From IMG/VR virus record IMGVR_UViG_3300044611_002384, positions 1-44,881 of that record: DNA of 44,881 nucleotides; one strand, written 5' to 3'. Made by a program: the position numbers and the translations under genes. Every line of letters starts with the position of its first letter. The stretch's first letter is position 1. Source of the DNA: a virus. Below, one piece after another: positions 9,707 to 20,664 of this stretch. The notes under the pieces are model-generated. The model worked only from the letters and a program-made list of their open reading frames with translations. It ran no database searches and was not told the origin of the DNA.

Positions 9707-12700
9707 GCTATTTGTCCTTGTTGACTTCCTCCAGAACTTGTTGTTCCACGAGAACTAGACGATTTGACTGCATTCTTTGTTGCCAAAGATGTTTCATCTC
9801 TGAGCTGGTTAAGAGCAGATGTAAAATCTGTACCACTAACTAATGTGTTAGCAATTTCTTTTATCTTCTTATCTAGAGCTTCAATAGCAGCAGCACCACT
9901 GATCTTAAGATCCACAGTATAGTTGCCGCTAATCTTTACTTCATTGGGGATTGTTATGTTCCCAAGGTCTGCAACATATTTTCCAAAACTATTATTGAAC
10001 GACGTCATGGCTTCTAGTGCTTTTGGATCTAAAGTGATCATCGTTGCTGTTGCACCGCTATTCTGTTGTTGGGTCTGCGGACCCGTGCCAGTTTGCTGAG
10101 ACATTTGTTGGGTCGGTACGGCGGTCGGAATAGGACCAGATGCTGCGGACATATATCTCTCTCTATCTTTATCCGTCATCATCTTTTCTCTAACTTCTGG
10201 TCGGAATCTTGATAAATATGAGTCTCTTCTGCTAGCCATCATTTGTTCATATCCGACGTTTTTTCTGTGTCCTGACTTATCAAAATCATCGCCAACAGTA
10301 GGAGCATCCTTAACGGCCAAGTAATCTGTTCTAGCGGAAGACACTTTGTCTTTAGCAGACTTATATTCCTTTGTTTGTCTAAATGCTCCAATTTTATCTT
10401 TATCTGCTAGGAAATCACCATAACTCATTCCTAGTTTTTCCGCTTGTGCTCTTTCTAGGGATTCTACATTTCCGTGAGCTTTTTCTAGTGTTCTCCACTT
10501 TTTAGTTTTATCTATTTTATTAGCATATAGTTGAGCGGTAGGCGATCCATAGACCTGCGGAGATGTTGCACTAGCAACAGAAGCCTCGGTTGCAGCAGAT
10601 TGAGGGGCGGTTAATCCATTTTGTGGTCCTGGTGATCCACCATTTGCTGCTACGTTAGCTTCGGTTGCATTGATAGGAGAGGTTTGGGCTCGAAGTGAAC
10701 TATCTTTGTTTTCATATGCTACTGCCCTTTGTTGTCTAGCATATACCATTTGATCATAGTCTAAATCTCTCTCTCCATTATTGCGCCTACGGAAATATTC
10801 GTCTGTTCTACCTTGCTCTAGTTCGAACTCTTCGCGTTCAGATAGTTTTTCACCCCTAGCAGACTTAGCTTCTAATGAAGATTTTCCTCCAGCAATTTGA
10901 TCGGCAGTTGTTCCGTATTCTGGCTTTTCTTTTCTATATTTTTCAGCAAATTCTTTATCTGCTTTCTCTTTATCTTTAATAGCTTTTTCTTGTTCTGCTG
11001 TTCTGTTATTTGTTGCAACCGGTTGCTTTGTATCACTTTTAGGAGTTGTTGAACTATATACTTGTGGTTTCGAGGCACTGGTTGTAGAAACTTGGGTTTG
11101 TGTAGATTGCTGTGGGGTTTCTGTCTGGGTAGGAGTTTGAAGTAGAGAGGATGCGGAACTAGCCGAAGAGTCAGAGGTTAGTTCTTTTCTTTCTGTAGTC
11201 CCAACAGAAGATGTCTTACTTTCTATAACTTGTTTTATTTCGTTAAGAGCAACAAGAATTTTATTTAAAATCTCTTCAGCGTGTGTATCGTGAGTGTATA
11301 TGCTGCCCGGCGTCATAGCTTGTTTAGCCATATCAGCAATAGTATTGATTTCCGGAGATGATGATGTTGATGGATTTGTAAGATCAATCATAGCGGAGTC
11401 GTTCTGCGCTTCTTTCCACTTTTCATATTCTTTTTCGTAGTCTGTAGACGGCTGTTTTACACCCTTATACAGTGGGGCTTCTCCGGCATCGGCGCGCTGT
11501 TTATCAATTATGCGCTCGGCTTCTTTAGTTGATACATCTTTACCAGTCATTGTCTTGGGAACATTCACAGGATCTTGCTGAAGAGGAGATAGTGCTATTT
11601 CAGCCGCGGTATCCACAGCCATATTAGCACCAGCCTCGACTAATGGATTTTGAATTGCTCTTTTGGTAATCTTAGTAGCATTTGCTGCATATCCAACGAA
11701 AGGAATAGCAGCGGCTGCATTTAAACCCGCGTCGATACCAAAGTCCATGCGATTTTTAGGATCTTTAGACATAGCAGCTCTTCCTGATGATATGGCTGCA
11801 TTTGCAAGATCCGCAAATTCTCCTATTCCTGGTATAAAGCCGCCTAGCTCCAATGCGCCCTGTAGCACATCTAAACCCAAGCTTCTTGTTTCTACTTCTG
11901 TTTTTTGGTCTTTTGCTTCTGAGAGTGCTTCTTTTGGTTTGTTTTCTTCTACTCTGATATTATTGTTTTCGAGCGGCTTTATTTGATCTGGCTTTGGGGG
12001 AACTGGAGATATCTTCATTTCTGAAGGCTGTTTTTGTGGTTCCTTTTTTAAAGCATCAGACATTTCTTTACAACAGCAGCACAGCCTTTCGTCTAGTATT
12101 GCTCTTATATCCATCAATACGTCTAATGCGCTATCTCCGGACATGCCATAATCATCAGCAGACTCGCCGCTCTCTGAGCTATACCCAGCACCAAGAGCCG
12201 AAAACGCACCCATAAGAGTAAATATTAATCCCAGTCCGGGAATCGCCTTAGCAGCTTTTCTACTAAAGCCTCTTCCGCCGCCACGAGGAGACCTTGAACT
12301 TCTACCACTATCGGTATCAGCATCTGGAGTTTTTGTTTTGCTGTCTGTGTCAGAATCAGGCGTATCCTTGCTTTTATCTGCTTCTGCTGGTGTCTTCTCT
12401 TTATTTTTGTTTCTTCTGTCCTCTCTTCTATCTCTAAACCGATTTACTTCATTTACCGCAAATAGTCCACCAACCCCAGCGCCTAGTGCTACTACCAAGG
12501 CATTAAATATACTACCAACTACAGCTCCAGCATCTTTATTCGATTCATCTGGAGGTTGAGATTTTCCTTTTGATCTACCTGTTGACAAGGGTTTTTGTGG
12601 TGCTGGTTGTGCTTCTACGGGTGGTCTTGGTACTTCAGAGTCAGTCTTTGCTGTTTCTAGTATTTTCGCTAACTTTGTCTCTAGGCCAGCAAATAATGAT

Positions 12701-15700
12701 TCGATATCCATTCTTAATTCTTCAGCGGCTAAAAGAGCATTATCTGCTAGTGCTTGTGCTGCTTGTGCTTGAACTTCTGTGGCCTGTCTATATGCTTCTA
12801 TATATTGTTCTTGTACTGGATCCTTGCCTTCTTCGGCCATCTTTAAACTCTGATCAACGGTCATTGGATTGCCTTTAGCATCAACGCCTATCACGGACTG
12901 AAGTATTTGTTGTCCTTGTGGATTGGCCTCTATCATAGAACGTGCTAGTTTCGCTTCCATTTGTTTGGCAATATTTTCCGGTATCACAGACTTAATATTG
13001 TCTAGTCCAGCAAAAGCGTCTTGTCTGAATTGCAGACTTCCTAGTTCCCGTCCTGACGCTTTTCCGCTTATGGTCTTTGTGTAAGCACCCATTTGGCGAG
13101 TAAAATCGGCAAGCTCTCCAGAGTCTGATGTTAATAGTCTGCGAGCCAAGCCCCTAGCATTGTCCCCTAGTTGTTGTCTATCCTGTATAGCATTTAAGGC
13201 ATTACTTGCTGCCTCGCTATTATTTGCTAGTTCTTCTAGGGCTTTATTGCCATTATTGATAGCTCTCGTATGTTTGGCTAATGCTTCTTGATCTTTTTTA
13301 ATTTGACTATTAATAGCCTCTCTGTTTTCACCGGGCATACCAATTTTCTTTTTATTTTCATCTATACGGGCTTGTATTATATTTTTCTGTTCAATACTAT
13401 TTTTCATAGAATTATTAATAGCATTTGGATCTGTGGATCCACCCGGAATTAAACCAGAAGTTAAGCTTTTAACCCTAGTATTGAAGGGATCATTTAGCTG
13501 CTCTAGTGTTGGGGACTGACCCAAAGCTCTTGCTAAATCAAGCTCCGCATTAATTCTAATATCTGCTACCTTTCTATTCCACTCATCGCTTTTATCTAGA
13601 TTAGAATTATATTGATCTAATAAATTAATAGATGCCTGAAGAGTGTCATTATAAGCCTTTTGAATCGCCTGCCCGGTCTTTAGTGCCTCTTCTGTAAGTT
13701 TTGTTGCGTCCTGTACAAACGACATATCTTCTGCAAGATCGGCTAAGCCAACGTTACCTTGTCTATTCTGGATTTTTTCCTGTAGCTTTTCTCTCAGCTG
13801 GGTCTTCACTTGTTCGCTCATCTCAATTCCAGCAGCATCAAAAGACTTTTCTAGTTTTTCCATAATAGAATCAACATCACCATCCTTTGCACCCTTGAGA
13901 GCTTTTGGTAATTCGTCTTGTAAAATTTTAGCAGTTATAATATTATTTTTTAGCGTATCTCCTGCATCGCCTCCGCCTGCAATAGAAGCTGTTTGATTAG
14001 CGATTTGTTCAACTTCAGCCATTGAGTATGCGCTAATATTTCCTAAGGCATTTTCATTGGATCTATCCACGCTTCTAATCTTAGCATCGCCCGTAAGACT
14101 ATTGGCTCTCATAACAGCATCTGCTTCAAATTTTTCTAATTCTTGACTATATCTGAGCAGGCCTCCTTGGGCTCTTTTATATATGTCTATAAGATTGTCT
14201 GTCGCTGTTGCTAGTTCTCTAGATGCTCTAGCTAATACTTGTTGTTTTAATGCTAGTTCGCTATCAACTGCTAGTTGTTCCTTGCCTATATTCAGCGCTT
14301 CCTTTTTACCTTCTTCTGTGCTGAGCTGTTTTCTGATATCCTCTGGTGTTTTACCTTGTTTGGCTGCGTAGTCTATGTACTTATCCATAAAGATATCTTC
14401 TTCGCTTAATCCAGACTCGGCAAGTTGCTGATATGTTTGGCTGGCTCTAGCAAGTTGAGTATTTCTTTGATCTATAGAGTCTTTATTTTCTTCGTTGTAT
14501 TGCTCTTGCGTCTGATCTTTTCTTTTTTCTGGTAATTTGACTAATGAGTCTAAAAAGCTATTTATGCTTTCTGTACTTGTTTGGGATAATGCAACATCTC
14601 CTAGTTTTTCGGCTGCCTGAAGCTGATTCCCTATCTGTGTAACCAGAGACCTACCAGCTTCTCCTTCTACGCTTTGGCCAGTCAAAGCTCCTGTCACACC
14701 AGTAAAATCAAAAGCCCTAGACATACGCACCAGCTCGGACCCTCCAGTAAAATTAGCCTGTGCTCTCAAAGAATTAGCAACAGATACTTCTTTTTGAAAA
14801 CTAGACTGAGCATTAGAGAAGTTTACATCGGTGGCTGCCGCATCTAATTTTTTAAATGCTACACTGAGGTCGGAAGAGGTTTTGTCTAAAGCCTTCAGTG
14901 TATTCTCTAGTTTTTTATTATTTATAGCATTAAAAGCTCCTTCTATTCCTTTTACAATAGCTACGGTAACTCCTCCTATTAGAGCTCCTACTGGCCCGGC
15001 TATTTGACCGCCCAATAAAGCTCCGCTAGCCAATCCCTGACCAGCACCCTGTATTCCTCCTACTACACCAGCAGCTGCCACGCTGTCTCTCATCCCAAAA
15101 GACTCTATAAGTTTTGGTAATTGATCGCCAGCGACGGCTAGTCCTCCGCCAAAAGCCACCAATGAACCGCCAACCGATTGGAATTTTTTATCAAGACTCT
15201 CTCCAATTTTACCCATAGTTTTACCAAAAATTCCTAAGCTTTTGCCAAATAATTTAGAATTTATATCAGATGCAGAACTAAGGGCTTTTCCTATTCCGGA
15301 ACTAGCAAATCTAGAAACAGCATCTGGGGCTATCTCAGCAAGTTTTCCAAATTTTTGACCAGACTCGCTCTGCATAAATCTTTGTTGACGATATTGTTTA
15401 TTATTCTTACTAGATACCTCTTCCCTTAGAACGTCTGAGGTTAGTCCATTCTCTTTGGCGATATCGTCAAAAGCTATAGCAGCATTCTCTGCGCTGGTTC
15501 TGGTTTTGTTGAGCATATCTGACAGGACGGTATCTTTTTCTACAATCGTATCGAAAGAATCCGCACCCTTTTTCAGAGAACCCACAAGTCTGGCCGCTGC
15601 TTTATCTATCTCTTCAGCATTTCTTGAAGGATCCATCTCTTTTAATTTTGCGGCAAATTCTTCTTTAGCCGCATCGAGTTGCTCTTTATCTGTTGATCCT

Positions 15701-18700
15701 TTGAGGCTACTGCTTTGACTGAGTGCGCTGTATCTAAAGCCAATTTGTTGATTTTTAAGATTTTCAGCCAAGTCTTTTTCCCGACTCACAACCTTTGCTG
15801 CTAATGTTGAGCGGAAAGCATCTGCTGTTTGTCCGGATTGTTTAGCTCTATATGCAAAATATTCTTTTTGTTCTTCTTTGCGTTTTTTAACCTCGTCTTT
15901 CGCTGTGCTTGTACTGGACGGGGATGGGCCGGATGGGGATGGACCGGATGCTGGAGTCTCGGAAGCAGGTGCAGTTTCACCTGTGGGCTTAGCTGTATCT
16001 ATTCCTACTCTAGTATTAGTGGCCTCCACCAAGGATGATCCACCCCGACTCTTTTGAAGTTCATCTAGACGATCAAAAATTTTCTTAAGACTTTGTGCTC
16101 TGTCTTCATTACCAGATGCTCTCTTTTCTATGGATAATTTTCTAATACCTGCGGCCACATCCACAATAGCTTCACTTGCACTCTTTGTTCCAAGAGCTTG
16201 ATTGGCTATCGCGTCTTTAATAGTATTAATTAGTTCTTTTCCACCACTATTATTTTCTTTCGCACTCACTTCTACAAGAATAGATTTTAAGATTTTTTCT
16301 GATACTCCAGCTACTTCTCCTCCAACCTCAAATCTTTGGACTCCTACTGGACCACCCTTGTTATATCCCTTAATCTTATCAGCCTTGTTCATTCTATTTA
16401 ATTTACTATAACCAATTTGTTGTGCGGCCTTTTTATTGATAACAAATTCACCAGGAGTTAATAGTGCTGGTACAGTATCTTCTACAGAACCACCTGTTGC
16501 AAAGGGCTTTCTAGCATTATCATATTTTGGATTAAACTTAGCGTCTGGAGCACCCATTAATTGTCTAGCAAGATCTAGTTGTGAGGAGCTTGCTTGTGGT
16601 GTTGTGGTTCCGCTTAATAATACCTGTCTTAATTGATTGCTGTTGATTAATAAATCTTTTTTAGATGCTTTTCTCTTAAGCTCTAGAGCTAGGTAGTCCT
16701 TAAACTCTTGTTCTGTAAAAGCATTAGTATTAGCATACTTAACTAGGGCATCAAACTCACTATCTTTTAATCCTGTACCCTTTTGAAGACCATATACTTG
16801 TCCACCAAGAGCAAATTGTGAGCGACCAAATCTTTGTCTAGCCTCTAAACGACCCCTATCAAACTGACCATCTGCTACTTTACGATTTGCTGTTGCTTTT
16901 GAAGCTCTATTAGTAACATCTGTCATAACACCAGAACTAACACCTAGTAAACCAGCCAGTTGTTCATTTAGTCCACCGGGGAAGTCTATAGCCTTAGCCA
17001 TTGGGTCATAACCACCACCAGCAACGCCAAGAGCTTTCTCGAAAATTGAACCAGCAATATCTTCTATGTCCTTTGAGGCAACAGATCTTACAAACTTACG
17101 ATCCAAATTAGGTATGCTGCCAGAAGCTTTAGATATTTGCTCCCCAACTTCTCTGACCATTTTTTCAATACCTGCCCTAATTTTAGCTTGAACTCTCTTA
17201 GCAACATTAGGTGGTAATGCGCCGGTTTCTAGTGTAGCAGGAACGCCTCTCACAGACAGACCTGATTTGTCATCAGAAGCTCCGGGGGTTTTGATCTCTT
17301 GCTCTGATCTATCTCCAGTAATACCAACTACTGCTAATGATCTAGAAGCAGCAACAGTGCTATCTCTAGCGGCTTTATTTTTTGATATTATACCAGCATC
17401 AACTAGCTGCTGTAAGAATGAATCTTTTTTAGCTCTGTCTGATTGCTCAAGAGATTTTTTACCCAGCAGTTCGTAGTCGTATGGTATGCCAGCCTTTTGT
17501 GCAAGTGATATAAGCTTGGCCCTACCTAATTGTTCTAGTGCTTCTGCTTCTCCACCGACTGCGAATCTCTGTACTAGACCACCTAGAGCTTTTCTTACTC
17601 TATTTACTCTTGGGCCTTTGGTTCTCATAGCTTCAAGAGCTGGCTCTTTTGAACCACCAGAGGTAAATACCATGTTTTGTACTGGTATCCCAAACATTTC
17701 TTGAATATGTTCGGCTAGTCCTTCTACTCTTTTTGATTTAGAAATGATAGATAGATTACTGGGTTCGATTACCCCCTGCTTGATAAGATCTTGTAGTTGT
17801 TTACCAAACTGTGTTAGTCGTGCTTGTTTGGCGTCTTTTAATCTAGCTTTTGGGTCTCTAAAGTATTTTTGTAAAACTTCATCTTTAGCGGATGCTGTTT
17901 TGGCACTAGCATATGCGGCATCTCCAACTGTTCTTTGTAAAGTTCTATCAAAATCAACCGCACCACCACCCTCTTTGATAATCTTGTCTAGTGGTGATCC
18001 TGGGCTTATTCCCGGTCTTGGGAGCATAGAGCCCTTAGCATTTGGTAGATCGTCTATTAGCGGGAAACCGCCGTTGGCGAGTTTTTGAATTATACCACCA
18101 GCAGCTTTGGGTCTATATGTCGCATCTAGTTCTTTTCTTAACTCTTGAGCTTCTAGAAGCTTAATTGATCCTAATGATATAGAGTCTTGCTTTTCTTTTT
18201 GAGCTTCTTTAAATTGTGATAAAACAGATTCTGGAGATTGTTCAAGTTTATATCTTAATAGCTTACTATATAGCTCGGCGTCGGAAGTTGATTCATTTTT
18301 AAGTTTAACTTCATATAAATTATCATCACCTATTAGATCAATAGGAGCATTACTTTCATTGGAGGATGATGTGCCTAATCCAAGATATTTGGAGGCTCCT
18401 AGTTTTTTCTTAAGTAGTTCTTCTGCCAGTGGTCCTATTCGTGCGTCATAGCTTTTTTGTTTACGAAGTAGTGTATCTTTTGTATTTAATAGCGGCTCTA
18501 ATTCCTTTATCCCGCTAGCAAAATCTGCAACGCTCAAGTATTTAGATATTTTTTCTCTCTCGATGGAGGAACCTTGGCTGCTAATATAATCATCGTCTTC
18601 TATGTTTACGTTTTTGTTTTGATATTCAGAAATAGTCTTTTTGCCATATCCCCTTTTGCCAGTTCCCTTTAAGTTCTGTATGCTAACAGCACCACCGTTA

Positions 18701-20607
18701 GCATACCTATTCATCTTGTGAAGACTGCTGGCCCCTAGCGTTTCGACCGCCTTCTTCCGTATAACGAACTCACCCGGTTCCAACATGGCCGGAACAGTAT
18801 CTCCGTTACCAGAGCCAGGAACCAGTCCACCCCTAGCAAATTTTCTAACAATTCCTCCACTATTTAGTCCTGTTCCAGTAGACGGTCTCGACTTAATAGT
18901 ATCATCAAGTTTAAGTACAGAAGCATTTAATTTATTGGTTGAGTCTGTTAATATTTTTAAAGCTGATGTATTTTCTCTTATAGCATCACTAGCTCTAGCT
19001 GTTGTATCGTCTCTCTCCTTATCTTTGGCTCCACTAAGACTTTCTCCAATATTGCTGCCAACACCACGAGCACCACCACCCTTAGAAATACCGCCCATAA
19101 AGCCGCTACCAAACTGTCTAATAGCGGAAACGCCCTTTACTGCACCCATAATAGCAAGTATGGGTAGGATAGGTTTGAAAGCACTAGCTAAACTAATTAA
19201 ACCACTGGCAAGCCCGGTTACAATTTTGAACAAAGCCTGGAATGACTGACTCTTACCAACATCTCTAATCAGTGCTAAAAATTGTTCTCTAACCTTTGCT
19301 AATTGATTGGCTAAAGATTTTTGTGCGGTAACCTGGGCGTCGTATAAGCTACCCTGTCCCTTTTGCGCTACTGCCAATGCGTCCTGTGCTGTTTTAAATT
19401 GTTGAATAAGTGGAATAACCTTGCCGATCTGACGGAATCCACCAAGCTCTTCAACTATGGACGAGAATCTTAGGTCTCTAGGATCCAATTGGCTTAATGC
19501 GGCGCTTAGTCTTTTCACTGCCTCATACGGGCCGACGAATTTACCTTCTAGATCAGTTAGCTCGACCCCGTATTCCTTAAGCTGATCAATAGTTTTAGCT
19601 CTTTGAATACGTGTAAAAATTGTTCTCAAACCAGTAGCAATGGTTTCTGCGCTTTCACGAGTAGTTTGTCGAATACTTGTAAATACTGCTATAAACTCGT
19701 TCAGAGCGTCCGTTCCTTCGCTAACTCCTCTACTAGAAGCGGCGAACACACCACCGGTACGCTGAATAGCAGCAATAATATCTTTAGACTCAACAGCGAA
19801 AGCTGCTGCCACAGCATTGATCGAGCCTAGCGCTTTTTCTAGGTCTCCGGCTTCGAGACCGAACTGGCGAATAGCGGCAATAGCACCTTCTGTTGTATCT
19901 GTAAGATTGTCGAAAGATGGAGCTAGTTCGGTTTTTGCCAAGGCTGCTAGTGCTACTCTGGTCTCGTCAGCACTCAAGCCAGCTTGTGCTAAGGTAGAAG
20001 CTACGGACATTAAGCTTTTACTGCTAACACCAAGAGTTGTGGATAAGTTGGATATTTCTTTTTCTAGACTCTTAAGACCAATTTCACCCCTACCTGTTAC
20101 CTGTTGTAGTTTCACTAGTTCTTTGTCGAATTCTACGAAAGCCTGAAACCCACTATTAACAGCATTGATTAATGCAAAGACACCGCTAGTAACAACGCTA
20201 AATGCGGCAAATCTTCGAATAGCAAGAGCTGATTGTTTTCCGAACTCTTCCATCTCTGTTGTAGCAACTTTGATATTTTTTGCTGTTTGACCAACGGATG
20301 TGGAGGTTTTAGAAAAAGCATTATCTGTTTTACTAGTAGTAGATTGTACAGAAGAAAGGGAGGACGATAGGTTTCTAAGAGCCGAGTCTAAAGCTGTAGT
20401 ATTGTTCCTTGCTTGAATTAATGATGCGTTCATAGCATCTAGTCTATTTGTGACATTATCAATAGATCTTGCTGCTTGGGGACTAACATTAACTTTTACG
20501 TCCGCAGAAACTGTTTGAAATTCTCTACGGATCTGGGCAACTACTGTCTTTAGGTTACTTGGTGCTTGTAGATTGATCTGTGCTGTTAGATTAAAAGCTT
20601 GGGCCAT
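9703..20607 (-). CDS. Tail tape measure protein with inserted enzyme-like domains
   Basis: At 3634 residues this is the longest gene in the window. It follows the tail assembly genes, as tape measures do. Residues 1-500 are helical and match the phage tail tape measure core (FDKELVKLQQVTGRG, then helices with SAETIATGLRTIF), ending in hydrophobic helices near 455-495. From 580 to 1430 linker motifs recur, such as DTVPAMLEPGEFVI (603-616) and DTVPALLTPGEFVI (1377-1390), with short (F/L)AxGG motifs. Between them sit segments with nuclease-like residues (PID 755-757, EVK 766-768) and a HAD-like DFDRT (885-889). The rest is long coiled coil with Gly/Ala-rich hydrophobic stretches, one of them LVVALGAGVGGLFAV. 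It sets tail length and probably passes into the host during ejection. Confidence 0.85.
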   Translation of the reverse strand: MAQAFNLTAQINLQAPSNLKTVVAQIRREFQTVSADVKVNVSPQAARSIDNVTNRLDAMNASLIQARNNTTALDSALRNLSSSLSSVQSTTSKTDNAFSKTSTSVGQTAKNIKVATTEMEEFGKQSALAIRRFAAFSVVTSGVFALINAVNSGFQAFVEFDKELVKLQQVTGRGEIGLKSLEKEISNLSTTLGVSSKSLMSVASTLAQAGLSADETRVALAALAKTELAPSFDNLTDTTEGAIAAIRQFGLEAGDLEKALGSINAVAAAFAVESKDIIAAIQRTGGVFAASSRGVSEGTDALNEFIAVFTSIRQTTRESAETIATGLRTIFTRIQRAKTIDQLKEYGVELTDLEGKFVGPYEAVKRLSAALSQLDPRDLRFSSIVEELGGFRQIGKVIPLIQQFKTAQDALAVAQKGQGSLYDAQVTAQKSLANQLAKVREQFLALIRDVGKSQSFQALFKIVTGLASGLISLASAFKPILPILAIMGAVKGVSAIRQFGSGFMGGISKGGGARGVGSNIGESLSGAKDKERDDTTARASDAIRENTSALKILTDSTNKLNASVLKLDDTIKSRPSTGTGLNSGGIVRKFARGGLVPGSGNGDTVPAMLEPGEFVIRKKAVETLGASSLHKMNRYANGGAVSIQNLKGTGKRGYGKKTISEYQNKNVNIEDDDYISSQGSSIEREKISKYLSVADFASGIKELEPLLNTKDTLLRKQKSYDARIGPLAEELLKKKLGASKYLGLGTSSSNESNAPIDLIGDDNLYEVKLKNESTSDAELYSKLLRYKLEQSPESVLSQFKEAQKEKQDSISLGSIKLLEAQELRKELDATYRPKAAGGIIQKLANGGFPLIDDLPNAKGSMLPRPGISPGSPLDKIIKEGGGAVDFDRTLQRTVGDAAYASAKTASAKDEVLQKYFRDPKARLKDAKQARLTQFGKQLQDLIKQGVIEPSNLSIISKSKRVEGLAEHIQEMFGIPVQNMVFTSGGSKEPALEAMRTKGPRVNRVRKALGGLVQRFAVGGEAEALEQLGRAKLISLAQKAGIPYDYELLGKKSLEQSDRAKKDSFLQQLVDAGIISKNKAARDSTVAASRSLAVVGITGDRSEQEIKTPGASDDKSGLSVRGVPATLETGALPPNVAKRVQAKIRAGIEKMVREVGEQISKASGSIPNLDRKFVRSVASKDIEDIAGSIFEKALGVAGGGYDPMAKAIDFPGGLNEQLAGLLGVSSGVMTDVTNRASKATANRKVADGQFDRGRLEARQRFGRSQFALGGQVYGLQKGTGLKDSEFDALVKYANTNAFTEQEFKDYLALELKRKASKKDLLINSNQLRQVLLSGTTTPQASSSQLDLARQLMGAPDAKFNPKYDNARKPFATGGSVEDTVPALLTPGEFVINKKAAQQIGYSKLNRMNKADKIKGYNKGGPVGVQRFEVGGEVAGVSEKILKSILVEVSAKENNSGGKELINTIKDAIANQALGTKSASEAIVDVAAGIRKLSIEKRASGNEDRAQSLKKIFDRLDELQKSRGGSSLVEATNTRVGIDTAKPTGETAPASETPASGPSPSGPSPSSTSTAKDEVKKRKEEQKEYFAYRAKQSGQTADAFRSTLAAKVVSREKDLAENLKNQQIGFRYSALSQSSSLKGSTDKEQLDAAKEEFAAKLKEMDPSRNAEEIDKAAARLVGSLKKGADSFDTIVEKDTVLSDMLNKTRTSAENAAIAFDDIAKENGLTSDVLREEVSSKNNKQYRQQRFMQSESGQKFGKLAEIAPDAVSRFASSGIGKALSSASDINSKLFGKSLGIFGKTMGKIGESLDKKFQSVGGSLVAFGGGLAVAGDQLPKLIESFGMRDSVAAAGVVGGIQGAGQGLASGALLGGQIAGPVGALIGGVTVAIVKGIEGAFNAINNKKLENTLKALDKTSSDLSVAFKKLDAAATDVNFSNAQSSFQKEVSVANSLRAQANFTGGSELVRMSRAFDFTGVTGALTGQSVEGEAGRSLVTQIGNQLQAAEKLGDVALSQTSTESINSFLDSLVKLPEKRKDQTQEQYNEENKDSIDQRNTQLARASQTYQQLAESGLSEEDIFMDKYIDYAAKQGKTPEDIRKQLSTEEGKKEALNIGKEQLAVDSELALKQQVLARASRELATATDNLIDIYKRAQGGLLRYSQELEKFEADAVMRANSLTGDAKIRSVDRSNENALGNISAYSMAEVEQIANQTASIAGGGDAGDTLKNNIITAKILQDELPKALKGAKDGDVDSIMEKLEKSFDAAGIEMSEQVKTQLREKLQEKIQNRQGNVGLADLAEDMSFVQDATKLTEEALKTGQAIQKAYNDTLQASINLLDQYNSNLDKSDEWNRKVADIRINAELDLARALGQSPTLEQLNDPFNTRVKSLTSGLIPGGSTDPNAINNSMKNSIEQKNIIQARIDENKKKIGMPGENREAINSQIKKDQEALAKHTRAINNGNKALEELANNSEAASNALNAIQDRQQLGDNARGLARRLLTSDSGELADFTRQMGAYTKTISGKASGRELGSLQFRQDAFAGLDNIKSVIPENIAKQMEAKLARSMIEANPQGQQILQSVIGVDAKGNPMTVDQSLKMAEEGKDPVQEQYIEAYRQATEVQAQAAQALADNALLAAEELRMDIESLFAGLETKLAKILETAKTDSEVPRPPVEAQPAPQKPLSTGRSKGKSQPPDESNKDAGAVVGSIFNALVVALGAGVGGLFAVNEVNRFRDRREDRRNKNKEKTPAEADKSKDTPDSDTDSKTKTPDADTDSGRSSRSPRGGGRGFSRKAAKAIPGLGLIFTLMGAFSALGAGYSSESGESADDYGMSGDSALDVLMDIRAILDERLCCCCKEMSDALKKEPQKQPSEMKISPVPPKPDQIKPLENNNIRVEENKPKEALSEAKDQKTEVETRSLGLDVLQGALELGGFIPGIGEFADLANAAISSGRAAMSKDPKNRMDFGIDAGLNAAAAIPFVGYAANATKITKRAIQNPLVEAGANMAVDTAAEIALSPLQQDPVNVPKTMTGKDVSTKEAERIIDKQRADAGEAPLYKGVKQPSTDYEKEYEKWKEAQNDSAMIDLTNPSTSSSPEINTIADMAKQAMTPGSIYTHDTHAEEILNKILVALNEIKQVIESKTSSVGTTERKELTSDSSASSASSLLQTPTQTETPQQSTQTQVSTTSASKPQVYSSTTPKSDTKQPVATNNRTAEQEKAIKDKEKADKEFAEKYRKEKPEYGTTADQIAGGKSSLEAKSARGEKLSEREEFELEQGRTDEYFRRRNNGERDLDYDQMVYARQQRAVAYENKDSSLRAQTSPINATEANVAANGGSPGPQNGLTAPQSAATEASVASATSPQVYGSPTAQLYANKIDKTKKWRTLEKAHGNVESLERAQAEKLGMSYGDFLADKDKIGAFRQTKEYKSAKDKVSSARTDYLAVKDAPTVGDDFDKSGHRKNVGYEQMMASRRDSYLSRFRPEVREKMMTDKDRERYMSAASGPIPTAVPTQQMSQQTGTGPQTQQQNSGATATMITLDPKALEAMTSFNNSFGKYVADLGNITIPNEVKISGNYTVDLKISGAAAIEALDKKIKEIANTLVSGTDFTSALNQLRDETSLATKNAVKSSSSRGTTSSGGSQQGQIA

Positions 20608-20634
20608 AATAATTTATTCCTATATAAACAGCAA

Positions 20635-20664
20635 TTCCCCAGTAAGATCTTGTCTTATGGGGAA
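20635..20664. other. Stable hairpin before the tape measure gene
   Basis: TTCCCCA (20635-20641) pairs with TGGGGAA (20658-20664), and TAAGA pairs with TCTTA inside, with one bulged base and a 5-base loop: 12 base pairs in all. No T-run follows, so it is probably not a simple terminator. It could protect mRNA, be a processing site, or act as an attenuator separating tape measure output from the genes before it. Confidence 0.45.

Noticed and set aside
18785-19249. Plus-strand frames inside the tape measure gene (such as this one and 19817-20146)
   Set aside because: Antisense shadows of a clearly coding gene with no promoter or ribosome site.
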